Source: Pelargonium x hortorum (lineage: Eukaryota > Streptophyta > Magnoliopsida > Geraniales > Geraniaceae). Taken from it: a DNA stretch of 64,000 bases. This document shows, piece after piece, positions 1 through 12,100 of this stretch. The translations under genes were made by a program, and so were the position numbers. The notes under the pieces were generated by a model, which worked only from the letters and a program-made list of their open reading frames with translations, made no database searches and was not told the origin of the DNA. Each line of letters begins with the position of its first letter. Position 1 is the first letter of the stretch. The DNA lies in NCBI GenBank assembly GCA_036897525.1, contig JAYMTJ010000026.1, positions 1-64,000 of the forward strand, written 5' to 3'.

Positions 1-1243
1 TGCGAAACCCTCATAACGTAACACTCTGCGTTACAGGATCCTACTTACTTATTGCTAGAGAATAAAGAAGCCTTCTGGCAAATCTAATGCAAATGTTTAA
101 CAAGGAATTTTTTAGCTATTTCCTTATAACAGTATAAACATAATAAATATAGTAGATTCTGATTCATAAATTGAAGGAATCACCTTCATCTTCTAAAGCA
201 GGGGTTTCAGTAAAAAGCCCTTTGGGAAAGAGGTAACCCAGTAATGCTCTTTTAATTAATAAGTCCACGGATCCCTTCATTACGCCTATAAATATCCGCT
301 TTGCTTAAATTAAATCGGATGCTAATAATACTCTAACTTAAAAAATGACGAGGCACTAGATTATATATATAGGGCCCAGATAACCCATCAATACTAAGAT
401 TTTGATTTAAATCCATAGATAATTCTCTAAATCCTAAATCTTGTATAGAATATTATTTCCTCTTTACTAACCCGTAGCTGCTACGAGGGCTTACTTTTTA
501 TCCTTAGAAAAAGGCAGTTTAAAACTCGTTCTACCAATAAAACTAGAATCCATTTACTTAATAACAAGGTTTTCCTGTAGTCACAAGAGTCGTTTTTCTC
601 TCGTTCGTCTTTTAAGCTAAATGCAAGTAGAGAGCGCGTAGATGCATTGTTTACTTATGTAAGAAAGCTCAGATTTTTCTTTTCACCTTACTCGGTCACT
701 GGACAATTACGTAACTTCCCCTAACAAAAGGGTATAAGACATACTTATAAATACGGGGCACAAGCCTAATAAACCTAAATTCTTGATAAAGGTTTGTACT
801 TGTACTAATAGTGGTCGGAGTAACCTTAATATTATTGTGCGATTTCGTCTGTCAGTGATTAGGATAAGCATAAAGTTTCCTTTCCCTCTTTTGTTTTTGT
901 GAACAAGGACATAAGTATCTGAATGGGGGTATCCTACGCTGTCCGTCAGTATAAAGCCCTTACTTATGCTGCTTAAAATTAGTCGAGCTAAACCGTTTTT
1001 GAAAGCTTAGAAATCCCCAATAAAAAGAAAGTCAAGGTACCCCTTCCTGTCAAAGATAATATAAATAGAACAAAAATCTCCGGCCATTCTACTTCTTATT
1101 CTTATTTTCCTAGTATAGGACAGGTCAGTGTAAGAGGTGCTTTATAGGCCTATTACCTTACCTATAACTAATTGAACCTGTGTATGACCCACAACTAGAT
1201 CGATCAGTCTTTATATCTACAAAACAAAAGGAGTAAGTGTATC

Positions 1244-1263
1244 AAAAGAAAAGAAAAGAAAAG
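1244..1263. repeat. (AAAAG)4 tandem repeat
   Basis: Four perfect copies of the 5-bp unit AAAAG, read directly from the sequence. It is a simple purine microsatellite in spacer, with no gene beside it. Confidence 0.95.
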
Positions 1264-3243
1264 AGATTCTCTTAATCTCTTGTATTACTGAACTTTAAAG
1301 CTCAAATAAAAATTCTTAACTAATTGGGAAAGTCAAATTAGGAAGGACTGCTGTTGATCTTTACTTTTAAAAAATATATACATAACAGTTCAAAAGGGCA
1401 CCCGTATTGCAGAGACTCCTATCTAAGTTAATGGATTTCCGACGCAGCTTAGGTACCTACTTTAAAATAAAACAAAAAATGAAACCCTAAAAAAAGCATT
1501 AGATTCATAATAGACTAGACTTATTTGAGCACTCAACTTGGTAGACTCCAATAGGTGCTGCTGATGACCTTATATACTGCTAATTTCAAAAGAAAAGCAC
1601 TGGTAAAAGGAAACTGAAGGTACCTAATCAAGAGGTCAAATCCCGCTAAACTGACACATATTTGAGAAAGTCAGGTAAGTTCCCTAGAAAACTTAAGTTT
1701 TTTTCGGGCTAACTAGGTTTAGCCCTCCCTTTTGGAATTCCTACACACTTACGCTATTAGACAGCAACTCTAAAGATACAGAATACACTAGCTACGTGGG
1801 TTCTAATCCCAAAACACTTATAAGACTAAGAAATACCCAGAGTAGGAACTTCCGTATAGGCAAATCTTTTGCCGAGCTTACACCCATTTGACAATTTAAC
1901 TGCCGGGAGTTATAAATCCAAGAGTTCTCTATCACATTTGAAGACTCCGGAATTTCGCTAAATCCGATAGAATTGAAAATCTAAATGGAGAGGGGCCCTC
2001 TTTTATTTTAATAACCTGAATTACAGTATACAATAACAAAATCTCCACGGAAGGTATGAAAGGATCTGGTCCTCTGTAAATTAAATAAAGGGTGTTCCAA
2101 CAATTTCTTATCCGTTTTCTTGTTCTTCTTAGCCTCGAATTCTGAGCCTATTTAGTAGGTCTTAAGATTTAGAGTCTCTGCCGGCCCCGAAAGAATTTAG
2201 TTGTAAAATATACCTTATTCTGCCTTAAACTTAGTCCTTGATGGAACCCGGGGGTTTTGGGTTTGGATTCTCTCAATATCATCTAAAAAATACCGGAGCG
2301 GAGGTGTTGGAATTGCCGTTTTTAGACAACCCGGAGCTCCTGTTTAGTTTAAAGGGCAGGGCCTCCTCAATAGAATATTAAAGGATTATCTGCTTACATA
2401 GTCACAAACTCCTACTCCTAAATTGCAAAAAAAGAAAGATGTCCCTTATTTTAGCCTTTTAGTTATATCTTTATAGCGGGGACTCCCTTATTATTTATTT
2501 ATTGGGTATTGAGCGGTTAGACGCTTCCTATTGGACAAGATCAATAGTATTTATTATACTTTTAAACTGGACTGGGCTTTGCATATTACTTTTAAGGCAA
2601 GGGTCTGTACTTTCCTCTGAGAGGCTTTGGTAGGTGTACGAATAACCCGGATCCTTTGAACAAGTTATTTCCGTGGGTACTTGTCAAGTTACCCTCTATA
2701 TTAAGTGCCTAGTCCTAGAATACCTTAATTGACTTTAAAATGTTAACTCCTCAGAAAAAAGTATGCGATTAAACAGTAGTCAGAGCTTTTAAAGCAAAGC
2801 GCTTCCTTTAGCAGTTCTGATCCTGTATTCTTTTGGTAAAGAAAAAACTAGCAATTAATTATGCCCAGTCAACTCAATTTCCTTACTCTAGGGGATACCG
2901 TAAAACTGTTTCAGAACTTCATTTCATATAATTAAAAAAAAACGGGAGAACTTTCGCGGGAGTATCCCTTGGTAGGTATACAATCTATCACTAGCCAGTA
3001 ACTTTTATTTTAATTGACTACTCAAGGTTGAAATCAATATATATAAAGCCCTACCTGGGAATAAATAGAAGCTTTTAGAAGAGCTCTAATAATTATTAGC
3101 ACCTGACTCTATTGCGAAATATCTAATCTAAATAGGGAACTCTATGGCGGGGCCTCACCTAATTGCCTAAAGGAATAACAACTTTTACTACAGTTAAACT
3201 TAATACCAATTTCCTCTTCTTTTTACGGTCGTATTGGATACCC

Positions 3244-3258
3244 CTATTCTATTCTATT
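3244..3258. repeat. (CTATT)3 tandem repeat
   Basis: Three perfect copies of the unit CTATT, followed by a degenerate extension. Another 5-bp-unit repeat, (TGAGC)3, lies 25 bp downstream. Confidence 0.9.
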
Positions 3259-3283
3259 TATATTCTATAACTCTGAGCTGAGC

Positions 3284-3298
3284 TGAGCTAGGAGTCTC
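3284..3298. repeat. (TGAGC)3 tandem repeat
   Basis: Three perfect copies of TGAGC with a partial fourth. The unit is GC-richer than the surrounding DNA. It sits close to (CTATT)3, so two unrelated 5-bp repeats lie within 55 bp. Confidence 0.9.
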
Positions 3299-6141
3299 AC
3301 TTCTCATGCAAAATCAAATATGGAATTCGGATTTAGATAAGCCTTTAATTGCATTTAGCTCTTTGCTATGATTACTAAAAGTTCCTCTAGTATGTATTTA
3401 GCACACTATATCTAATAAAGGATTTTCTTTCAACTAAAATTGTCTCGTTATAATGCTCAATTAGACCGGTGCGCACCAGCATAGATCTTTTATAGCGGGC
3501 AGGGGAACCCCCTTTTGACACGAGGGCCCTTTCTTACAAAGACTAAGAGAGTCAAGACCCAGGAAGGAAGGCAAGTGGTTCTGCTGAGCAAATTATAGGG
3601 TGCTTGATCTTATTTCTGATCACTTTTTTTTTATAATATAGAAAGACCCATGTATCGCACACCTGTTGATAAAAATTCCATAGGCTAGAAGTGAAAAAGC
3701 AGATCTACTAAAAGGCACTCCCAAAATCCTATTGCCCTCGCTGTGCGATCCTAAAAAATTGTCTACAAAAGGCATAACTAAGACTAGAATCCATTAACAT
3801 GGAGGTAACATTAAATTAAACTCCAAAGAAAAAACAATAGCAAATTCATCTTTCAGACTTTTCTCAAATAAATAAGCAACCCTTGATTAATACCAGGCCG
3901 CAAGTTAAGTTAATTAATAAGGGAGTAAAAAAAACTAATCAACAAACAGTGTTTCTATTTACTCAAAGGCTACCCCGGTAACAATTTCGTCCTTTTATTA
4001 TTTATTTCAGGATTTAATGTGTTCCTATAATATGTTTACTTTGCAACCTACAGTTATGAATCAAAAAAAGTGTCTCTAAATACACGCATAATCTGGAATA
4101 CTCTAGAATACTACGGAATCTAATTGTCAAAGTTATTCTACAGTTTCTGATTTAATTTCCATGAACTATATTTTAGTTCGCCCAAGAGGAAACCATTGCC
4201 TTTTGTGGTTCCGGTTTCGAATATAATGTAAGTTTTTCAAGGCATTAAAAATCTACTGTGGGTTCCCCCGCCTCGAAAAAAAACTTTTTTTCTATAAATT
4301 ATAGGGTCCAAGAGGATCCCGCACTGCAAAGAGATACAACCCTTACCGGAGATGTTAGTAATAAATCTTGTCCCAACTTACCTCTTTATCAGTATATATA
4401 GGGAAAAGAGTTGTAAATTTGCTATACATAATAATAATAGAGTTGCTCTAAGTTCTTCCTTATTTATTAATATAATAACAGAAAAAGGATTTCTTGGTAG
4501 ATGGGGCTCTAAGTACCCTATACCTTTTGTCATATATTAGGGAGGGGGATCATAAGAATTCAGGGGGGTTAAATACAAAAGTCTAACACAAAGCACTTAA
4601 TTAAATAGCAAAAAACTACAAACAAAACATGTATAAGTATCCTAGTCTCCTTGCGGGCACTCCGTTTAAGATGAATGTGAACTAACCTCTAATCCTAATC
4701 CACTAAAGAAAAAACTTCGAAGCAATAACACCAAGCTATCAATCAATATCTCACAGGAAGCCTTATCTAAGACGAGTGTAAAACAGACTTGAGCAGAAGA
4801 CTCAACTACTAACTTAACTAAAAGCAAGCAAAAGCAAAATCTAATACATGAATAGAGTCTTGTTATAACTAAAGAATTCCAGTCTATTTTAGTATTTTTA
4901 AGACAAATAATTATGTAGTGAAAACTTTGAAAATAAAAGGAGATTTACTGGGCAAAGTGGAGCTCCCTCTTAAAATTTCCTATTAATAACCAGGTTTAGA
5001 CTAGCAAAAAAAGTTATGTTTAGGCTTACTTTAGATTCTTCTACCCTTTAATTAGTTAAACTACTATCAAATTCTAGCTTACCTCATTGAAATAAATAGC
5101 AATAGCCTAGATTTAGTACTAAACTCTCAGCCCCTTTACGTATCTACTAGGCAGAAATAGAGTTTAGCTACTCAGTAAAGCAGTAAAGAGCGCTCGGTTT
5201 ACACTTTGAAGGCTTTGGAGTCCCCATTTAATATGTTATCGAATTCCTTATCTCTTGGAATGAATGAATGTCTTTAATACAGAGACCTGGAAAGAAAACA
5301 TAGCCAGCCTGTACCTAATATTCTTCTTGCTAGATTAGATATTATAATAGTTAATAGTTGTTCCTAAGGTACATTCCTCTTGCCTTTTGTTTGCCCCGTA
5401 TAGTATAAAAGTATACAAGAACGCGAACGAGCAAGTACTTCATTTTGCTACTCTTTAAATGAAACTTCAATAAATTGAATCGAATCCTAATTTCCTTTTT
5501 TTACAGGTCTTTATGTCCCAGTTTTTTTCGTAACATACGGAAATCCTTTACTTTTCTTTTTTGTTAAAAGTGGGTTAAGACGGGCTCCTAATAATACAAC
5601 AAGCCCTTCATAGACCATAGACAATGTAATCCCTTAAGTAGAAGTTCTAATTTAAGGCACAAAGCGTTGGAATAACCCCTACTGTATCTTTATATAGGGC
5701 TGTAAATTTGTAGTAAAAATTTTTTTAATCCACCATCAGAAGCGACAAGAAACCCACAAATCAAACTTTTAGTTGTAGGATATACTGGCTATTTCCTTTT
5801 TATATTACTAATTCCAAGAGCAGAACAGCTAAGAAACTTTAAGTTATAGGTTAGAGCAACTTTTGGATACATTTTTTTATTCTTTGTTGCAGAGACCCAT
5901 TCTTTCTTAGCTTAGTCAATTTTGTCCGCGCAATTCATTCAAGGGAACCCTAGATAGAAAAGAAAGAGAGGGGTATAGGATATAAACTAGATATCAGGGG
6001 ACTTAAGTAGTTAATTTAATGTATCCCGTCTAAGAAATGAAGATAAAGTATTGCTTGTTTTCAGTTAGCCTTTCTTGGAGTACCCTAGGAGTCTCCGCAG
6101 GGGTATCCTGTGATTAACTAAAGTTGATTGGAAGGGGATAA

Positions 6142-6152
6142 AAATCCATTTT
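6142..6152 (+). repeat. Outlying copy of the 6198-6246 hairpin core
   Basis: The 11-mer AAATCCATTTT occurs here, again in the right arm of the nearby hairpin (6233-6243), and inverted in its left arm (6201-6211). That makes three copies within 102 bp. The same core appears once more around 28635-28650. Confidence 0.75.
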
Positions 6153-6195
6153 GTGTTATTAAAAAAAGCAAAGGACGCAACTAGGAACCCTTTTT

Positions 6196-6248
6196 TGAAG
6201 AAAATGGATTTATAGAGAACTTCTATTTCTATAAATCCATTTTCTTTA
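6196..6248. repeat. Strong inverted repeat (21-bp stem, 7-nt loop)
   Basis: Arms 6198-6215 and 6229-6246 are perfect 18-bp inverse complements. Pairing continues inward for three more positions including one G-T wobble, leaving a loop of about 7 nt. The left arm is preceded by a run of six T and the right arm is followed by TATG. This is the strongest hairpin I saw in the window. It could be a transcript 3'-end stabiliser, a small hairpin element or a replication-slippage product. No adjacent gene supports a terminator role. The target-site duplications expected of a MITE are not obvious. Confidence 0.85.
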
Positions 6249-8740
6249 TGCCGCCTCTTTGTTAATTAAGCCAGACGGGTTTCTTCTGCTTGTTACTATA
6301 GAGCCCCCCAGATGTTCAACGAGTAGTAATACGTTGACTGGATTCCTTCTTAAATTATGGGTAGTCTTGAAGATAATGTGTAAAAGAAGCTTTAATATAT
6401 ACAACTTGATTAGTTTATGTCCATGAAAGACTCTATTTTGTCATACGGAATCCAGAAAAATCACGTATATAAATAAAATAGAAATAAAGGCTCTCCCTCT
6501 ATATATTTTAAGAAGCGCGTCACAGCTATAAGTTTGTAAGGCAGCCGTATTTTCTCTCTTGTTCAAAACTAGGGTTTAAGTCTAATCGATGAAGTGGATC
6601 GAATTTATTTCAAACAGAAAACTCCAGTCATAAAAAAAGAAGTAACAATAAGAACTTTTCAGAAACTCCGACTTCTAAAAAAGTACCCAGCACCTTAACC
6701 ACAAAGGAAAGCTTTAAGAACTTAACTTAGTAATTAATTACTAATAATAAAGATAATTACTAATAATAAAGATTCCGGAAAGTACATAGCAAGTCTTTTC
6801 ATGCCATAAACTTCCTCAACACGAAATCCTGTTTAATTCCAGTCTATGAAAGAGCCCCTCCGTATAGTATATGGAACTCCTAACTAATCTATGGCATAAA
6901 GGTTTCTATACAGGGTATCCTTGAAAAAAAGGAAATCTCAGTTCATACCCTTTTTTTCATTTTTTTAAAGAAGAACTTCTCTAGTAGTATATTACACTTT
7001 TCTTTAGTTTACTGCTCCGTTTAGGTTTATAAAAACGAGAAATAGCGGATAAAATAGCAGACCTCTACCAGCTTTCTCTTAATTATATAAAAGTATACCC
7101 TATGATAGGAACTAGACTAAAGCGCTTTTTTATTTCAACGGTAACTCTAGGAACTTAATAAACTTATTAAGCTTGCATTCAGGGATTTTCCGAGGCGAGG
7201 AGTCTCTTGTAACTATAGATAAAGATATTATAAAGTAGAAATACAAACATGTATAGTATACCCGAAGCCTCAAAAGAGAACGGATTAGTCATGTGGAACT
7301 AAACAGATTTGAACCCCCGGTTTCCAGTCAATTAAGGCCGCTTTTATTTTCAATTCCAAAAAAGGAAGTCATCAGACTTGTATGAGAGAACAGAACAATA
7401 CGCATAAAACTTCAGTTTTTTATAATATTAAGTTTATTGACTTAAGGGGTAGGGGTAAGAGTCTAGTAATAAATAGCTTTCTACTATTAGTTTGCTATAT
7501 TGCCCTGAAGTCTGCTTTGTTATTTTCAAGAGGCTATATCTTAGTACCATCCGGCATTCTATTTCCTCCGAACATATCAAACGTTCCTTGTTCCTGCAGG
7601 TTCAAGTCCCAAAAGCCCGTATTAAAAAATTGTCATTTTGGGAGGTGTATGCTTTATTATAGATAATACACCTATAGCCAAAACCTCCTTCTTTAAATAA
7701 ATGAAATAAAGTGACTCCCTCTTTTTTTCATAACAGAACAAGTAGTTTATCTGTATTCGGACCTATTAATAAAGCATTCCTAGCATACAGAAATGCTGCT
7801 TAAGGGGGCATAATGTTATTAATCCAATTACGAGCCGTCTGTTTAGTATAGAGAACTGCATATCTCAAAGCAGTAAACGAGGAACCTCCTTCCTCCGTTA
7901 TTATAGAACTTCGAAAAGGTCTTAGTACAGCTTCTAGAAAGACCCCCTTTTAACGGTTACGGGGACCCGCGATATTTGCAGGATTTCCTCGTGCTAATAG
8001 TTCGAGCCAATACTGTGTATTTAGTTCTCTAGCCTTTTCCTGCTTGTGCTTTCTAAAATTTAAGGTGTTAGGAGAAGAAGTTGTTTACACGCCTGGAATT
8101 TTAAGGTCGAGTAATCTAAGGCAATGTGGGGCACTCCGTTTAAAGTTGTAAGCAAAAACTAAGATTTTATAGAGATTTGAGCGCTTATAATTCAGAATAA
8201 AAATCTTTCTTTTTACCCCCTTCGAAAAGGATTCTATCTAAGCTGCCGTTATTAGTTGAAAAAACTGTAACCCCGCTTTGGGAGAGAAAAGAGAAACCTC
8301 CTTGATTCTGCTTTAATTTCAATTAAATACTCCAAACAGGGTGTCCTCAGAAATAAATAGAATTAAACAGCGCCTTGTAGATCTAAAAAAAGCAGCTCTC
8401 TCTGGGAATAAGAACTGTACTATTATTTATTATACTGTTTTTAAGCATACTTGTAGGCTTAGACCCTCCTAGTATAGGTAGAAACCCCCTATGACCTTCC
8501 CGCTTCCAGTATTATGAAACTTCAAGAAATCTAGTATTCCACCTTAGTTATATATATTGGATTTCCATAAGTACAACTCCTCAAAGCAATAAAAAACTCA
8601 AACTAGGCGAAGACTTTATTCATATAATTTATTATTAGGAGCTCAAATAAGAGAATCCCAGGTCCATTTAATACTTTACCTCCACCCCTTTTCAGGAGCA
8701 GTACCAAACTAAAAGCTAGGAAATAAAGTAATACTCTAAT
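6249..8740. other. Gene-free spacer with a small tandem duplication
   Basis: The segment holds a 19-bp direct duplication (6736-6773) and one ATG frame of 94 codons (7382-7666). That frame has one hydrophobic segment but no known domain and no upstream Shine-Dalgarno sequence. On the minus strand near 7293-7345 there is a T-arm-like word preceded by a loop at the tRNA-appropriate distance, but the anticodon and T stems do not pair. A second T-arm-like word on the plus strand lies inside the 94-codon frame near 7600. I treat the whole stretch as non-coding. Confidence 0.65.
6736..6773. repeat. 19-bp perfect tandem duplication (x2)
   Basis: Units 6736-6754 and 6755-6773 are identical over 19 bp and consist almost only of A and T. 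Such perfect copies indicate a recent duplication by slippage or short-patch repair, because the surrounding sequence shows no other conservation. Confidence 0.95.
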
Positions 8741-9120
8741 CTTATGCTCTTTCATCCGAAACACTAAACATCTAAACTAAGGATCCCCCACTTGAAAGTT
8801 GGAACTATAATAACAACCTCTTCTCTGTCTAAAGTCAACTTAAATACCATAACCGAACTCAATCTCCTAACCTAAGTCGCAAACCAAGGATCTCTGAATT
8901 CACTAACCACACTGTCAATTGTGGAATCCCTCTAAGCTTCTCTACCCTTAATCCTGGGAACACTTTCTCCACTCAACCTCATTGAAACCTATCAATATGA
9001 GGATCCCCTCAATGAAAGTAATTCTCTACACGAACTCTATGTCTTGATAATGCTAACTAACTAATAAACTACTCTTCCTTTGCTTGGTTTCCAGTCACTC
9101 TTAGGATGGTACTTCCATAG
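8741..9120. other. C-over-G strand-asymmetric patch
   Basis: Counting 8761-9000 by hand gives about 70 C against 24 G on the plus strand, while the flanks are near balanced. No open frame or RNA motif explains the skew. Such asymmetry usually reflects long single-strand exposure during replication or transcription. Here it is an unexplained compositional island of about 0.4 kb. Confidence 0.75.
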
Positions 9121-12100
9121 ACATAGAACACATTCCCTTTGTTCAATTAATTAAGTCAAACCTGCAACGGCCCCTTTCCTTTCTATTAAAGTTTCCTGTA
9201 TATAAGAAGTACAGTGATAGTACGCCATATTAGTAATTGCATAGCTATTAACTTCTCAGCTCGGATATTTTAGGGCGTCGAGTAGTGGATTTCTAGACCG
9301 GGTTAAATAAATAAAAGCGTTTTACCTTACCACGAGCTTTTGTGGGATATTGTGTCTTAACTTTCTCCTGTTTTCTGTTTTAGACCTTAGAATTACTCCT
9401 TAAGAATTAGGCAATCCTCTGGCTCTAGGAATACAGGAGTTCTTTGTGCAGTTCACAAATTACATCAAGCACTTTTTAAGGCTCAGGAACAGCTACTGTA
9501 AAATCAAATTAGGTAATACGCTGGGTGTGGATAGCTAAAAAGGTCAATTTAAGAAAAACTTAAGCCTTGTAAGTGGATAAGGTATCCGAGAGCCCTGTTG
9601 TTTTCTTTTGTAGCACAGTCTTTTTACTCAGATGTGCCTATAATACTTACTATACTCATTATTGCAGTTTCTCAGTTCCTATTTCAATTAATTTGTTCGG
9701 AATTAGAAAAGAATTAGCTGGGTTCTTCCTTGCCTCATAAAAGAGTCCTTACTTTCAAAGAGCAAAACTCTATCTTACCTTACATTGAGAAGGGCTGGGT
9801 TTTTAGGATATTATAGAGCTTTAACTTCAATTCAGATACTAGACGACTACTGAGTATTCCTAGAAAAGCAAGAAACAAATAGAGCTTATTTTAGGAAAAG
9901 TTTCGAAAAGACGTAGAAAAGAGGAATCCGTATTGATTTGAAAAAAGGCTTAAATTATTATCTTGCATTTATCGCGAGTTTAGATACCTCTTTAAGCTTG
10001 TAGTTTTACCTAATTTTAAGACATTCCGGAGCTTATTCTTTTCTTAAGAGAATTAGGATCGCAGATTCCTGGGTTAGCTCTTGTTTTAGAAAATCCCCCT
10101 TTAAAACTCCTTGTAACTTACTTCGTTAACTGGATCAGGAAAAACGGGGATATCTAGTCTAAGTATATTAATAAACACGAGATGTATAGACTATCTTTAT
10201 AAGGGTAACAGAACTCGAACCACTAATACATAAATCTTTATTCCACTGCTCTACCCAGCCGATCCGATTACGTAACTTAAGAACTCCTACCCGTTTATAG
10301 GACTAGCGAAGCGATAAGAGTAAGTTAGGGGATTCTTCCACTTAAAGAATTCTAATAAGGGAACTTTATCCCTCATGATAATGAATTCTAATATTTGCTT
10401 TGAGTCTATAGGATTGTATAAGAAATTTGCGAGCAAGTCCCTTGAGTTAAAGAACCCACGTTTAATATCAGTGGTTCAAACTCCTTTAACGCAGTGTCAG
10501 ACCACAATCATATGAAGTTATAACAGAACTTTTTAATTAAATTAAGTGTGAAAGAAAAAAGCAGTCCTACTTTTAAGTCAAGTAAAAAGGACCAATTACT
10601 ATCACGTAAATAGATAGTATCCGGGTACTGAAATACTCGAGACGAGATTGGACTATAATGAGTGAACGGGTACCCCTAAGCTGGACTTTAGCCGTAGATT
10701 CGTATTCTTTACTTTTTAGTTGTTTTCTGTTCCTAGTTTAGGATAAGGAGTTAGACTTGTTAAAGTAAAGTTTCGAAAGCCACTTTTAATTTAAAGCTTG
10801 TACGGTAACAAAAATTTATAGACATATAAAGCGCGTAGGTATATAAATTGCTTATTTTATTAAAAATCACGTAAGAAATCCTAAGATTCTCTTAAACGAG
10901 TTTTTTTTTACCTACAGCCTTTAAACTTAAAAAAATACCCGTACAGTTTTATTTATAGAATCGCAGGAATACCCGTTTACTATAAACATGGTAATAGAAT
11001 TTGAAATCTGACCTATCCAGAAATAAGTATTCTAACTTTTTTTTATTACTCTTTATATAACAAGAATTTTATTACTATATTTTTTTTTGTAGCAATCAGG
11101 GGTCTTTAATAATTTTCTATTTAGTCCGTCTTTTCTGGGGTGCCAAGGGTATCTTAAGTCTTATATTATAGGACGCTTCTCTCTTATCCTTTAGAGGCTG
11201 ATATTGGTTTTGGATTTATAGGGTACAGGTAGAAAATGGCTATTACTTTAAAAGTACGAAATACAAGTAGAACCTTTTGATATTACTATGAGTAGGCCTT
11301 TCTTTATGTGCCTTGAATATCCTTGTATAGAAGGGGATAACAGCGGCTTATTAGTTAGGTTAGGTATTCGTATTCTTGAGCTTCCCTATATAAAGACTTC
11401 CTCTGGATAATGCATAAATTGAGTATTGTTAGCTCGACCTTCTCATGAGCAATGAGCAGGGTTACCTTGTTTGTGGTCCTCATTTACTAAAACACGGGTT
11501 TCCTTTCGTTTTGACTGAAGCTTTATTGAAAAGCCTTGTCTATATGGATCACATTTGTTAAGCCCTTTTCTTTTTAAGCCTTCCTTTTCTGATCGAAATG
11601 AGGGCGCTTTTGAGGCTAACCCTCTTTTCTTTTATTAGGTATTAGGCACAATTCTAGCTTTTACGCCATAGCGTACCCTGTACTCCCTTTATGATCCTTT
11701 TCGTGAATGTCCTCTGAGGTTTACTAAGGCTCACAACTTTTTTGGTGTCGGATTAACCTTTCTCTAGACTTCGTTTACATGAGGGCCGGGGTTAGAGTTA
11801 CGCAAAATTTTTTAGAAAATAATAGATCTAGTACATGAGGTTTTTTTTCTATATAGACCTTGGGCGGGCGATGCCAAGTACTTCCAAAAGTCTTATAACT
11901 CTCTATGCAAGCAAAGAAAAACTGAGGGTTAGTGTTTAACAAATAGAAACCAAAATTCTAGACTGTAGTAATACAAGAAGCAAAACTGCTTCGAAATCTA
12001 ACTTTCTTTTAAAAATCCCCTGAGACTCTTTGATCGGGAATTGGACTACGAGTAGGGCTCGTTAACTAAGGATCTATTCCCGAAGCGGAGCTTTTATATA

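Larger units (their letters stand above)
1..6120. other. Gene-free AT-rich spacer
   Basis: No reading frame here is convincing; the longest ATG frame is 62 codons near 4352 and resembles no family I know. Short tandem repeats at 1244-1263, 3244-3258 and 3284-3298 are listed separately. A 10-bp palindrome, GGTGCGCACC, lies near 3469. Three GGGCCC sites lie at 372, 1993 and 3524. I saw no rRNA core motif, no tRNA with paired stems and no transposon ends. A T-arm-like word with a 4-bp stem occurs near 1788-1804, but no D-arm or acceptor stem accompanies it. Confidence 0.7.

Noticed and set aside
7382-7666. 94-codon ATG frame with a hydrophobic segment
   Set aside because: No domain or upstream signal. 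The hydrophobic stretch is what T-rich DNA gives by chance.
7801-7840. GAGCCGT as group II intron domain V
   Set aside because: The rest of the domain V hairpin is absent.
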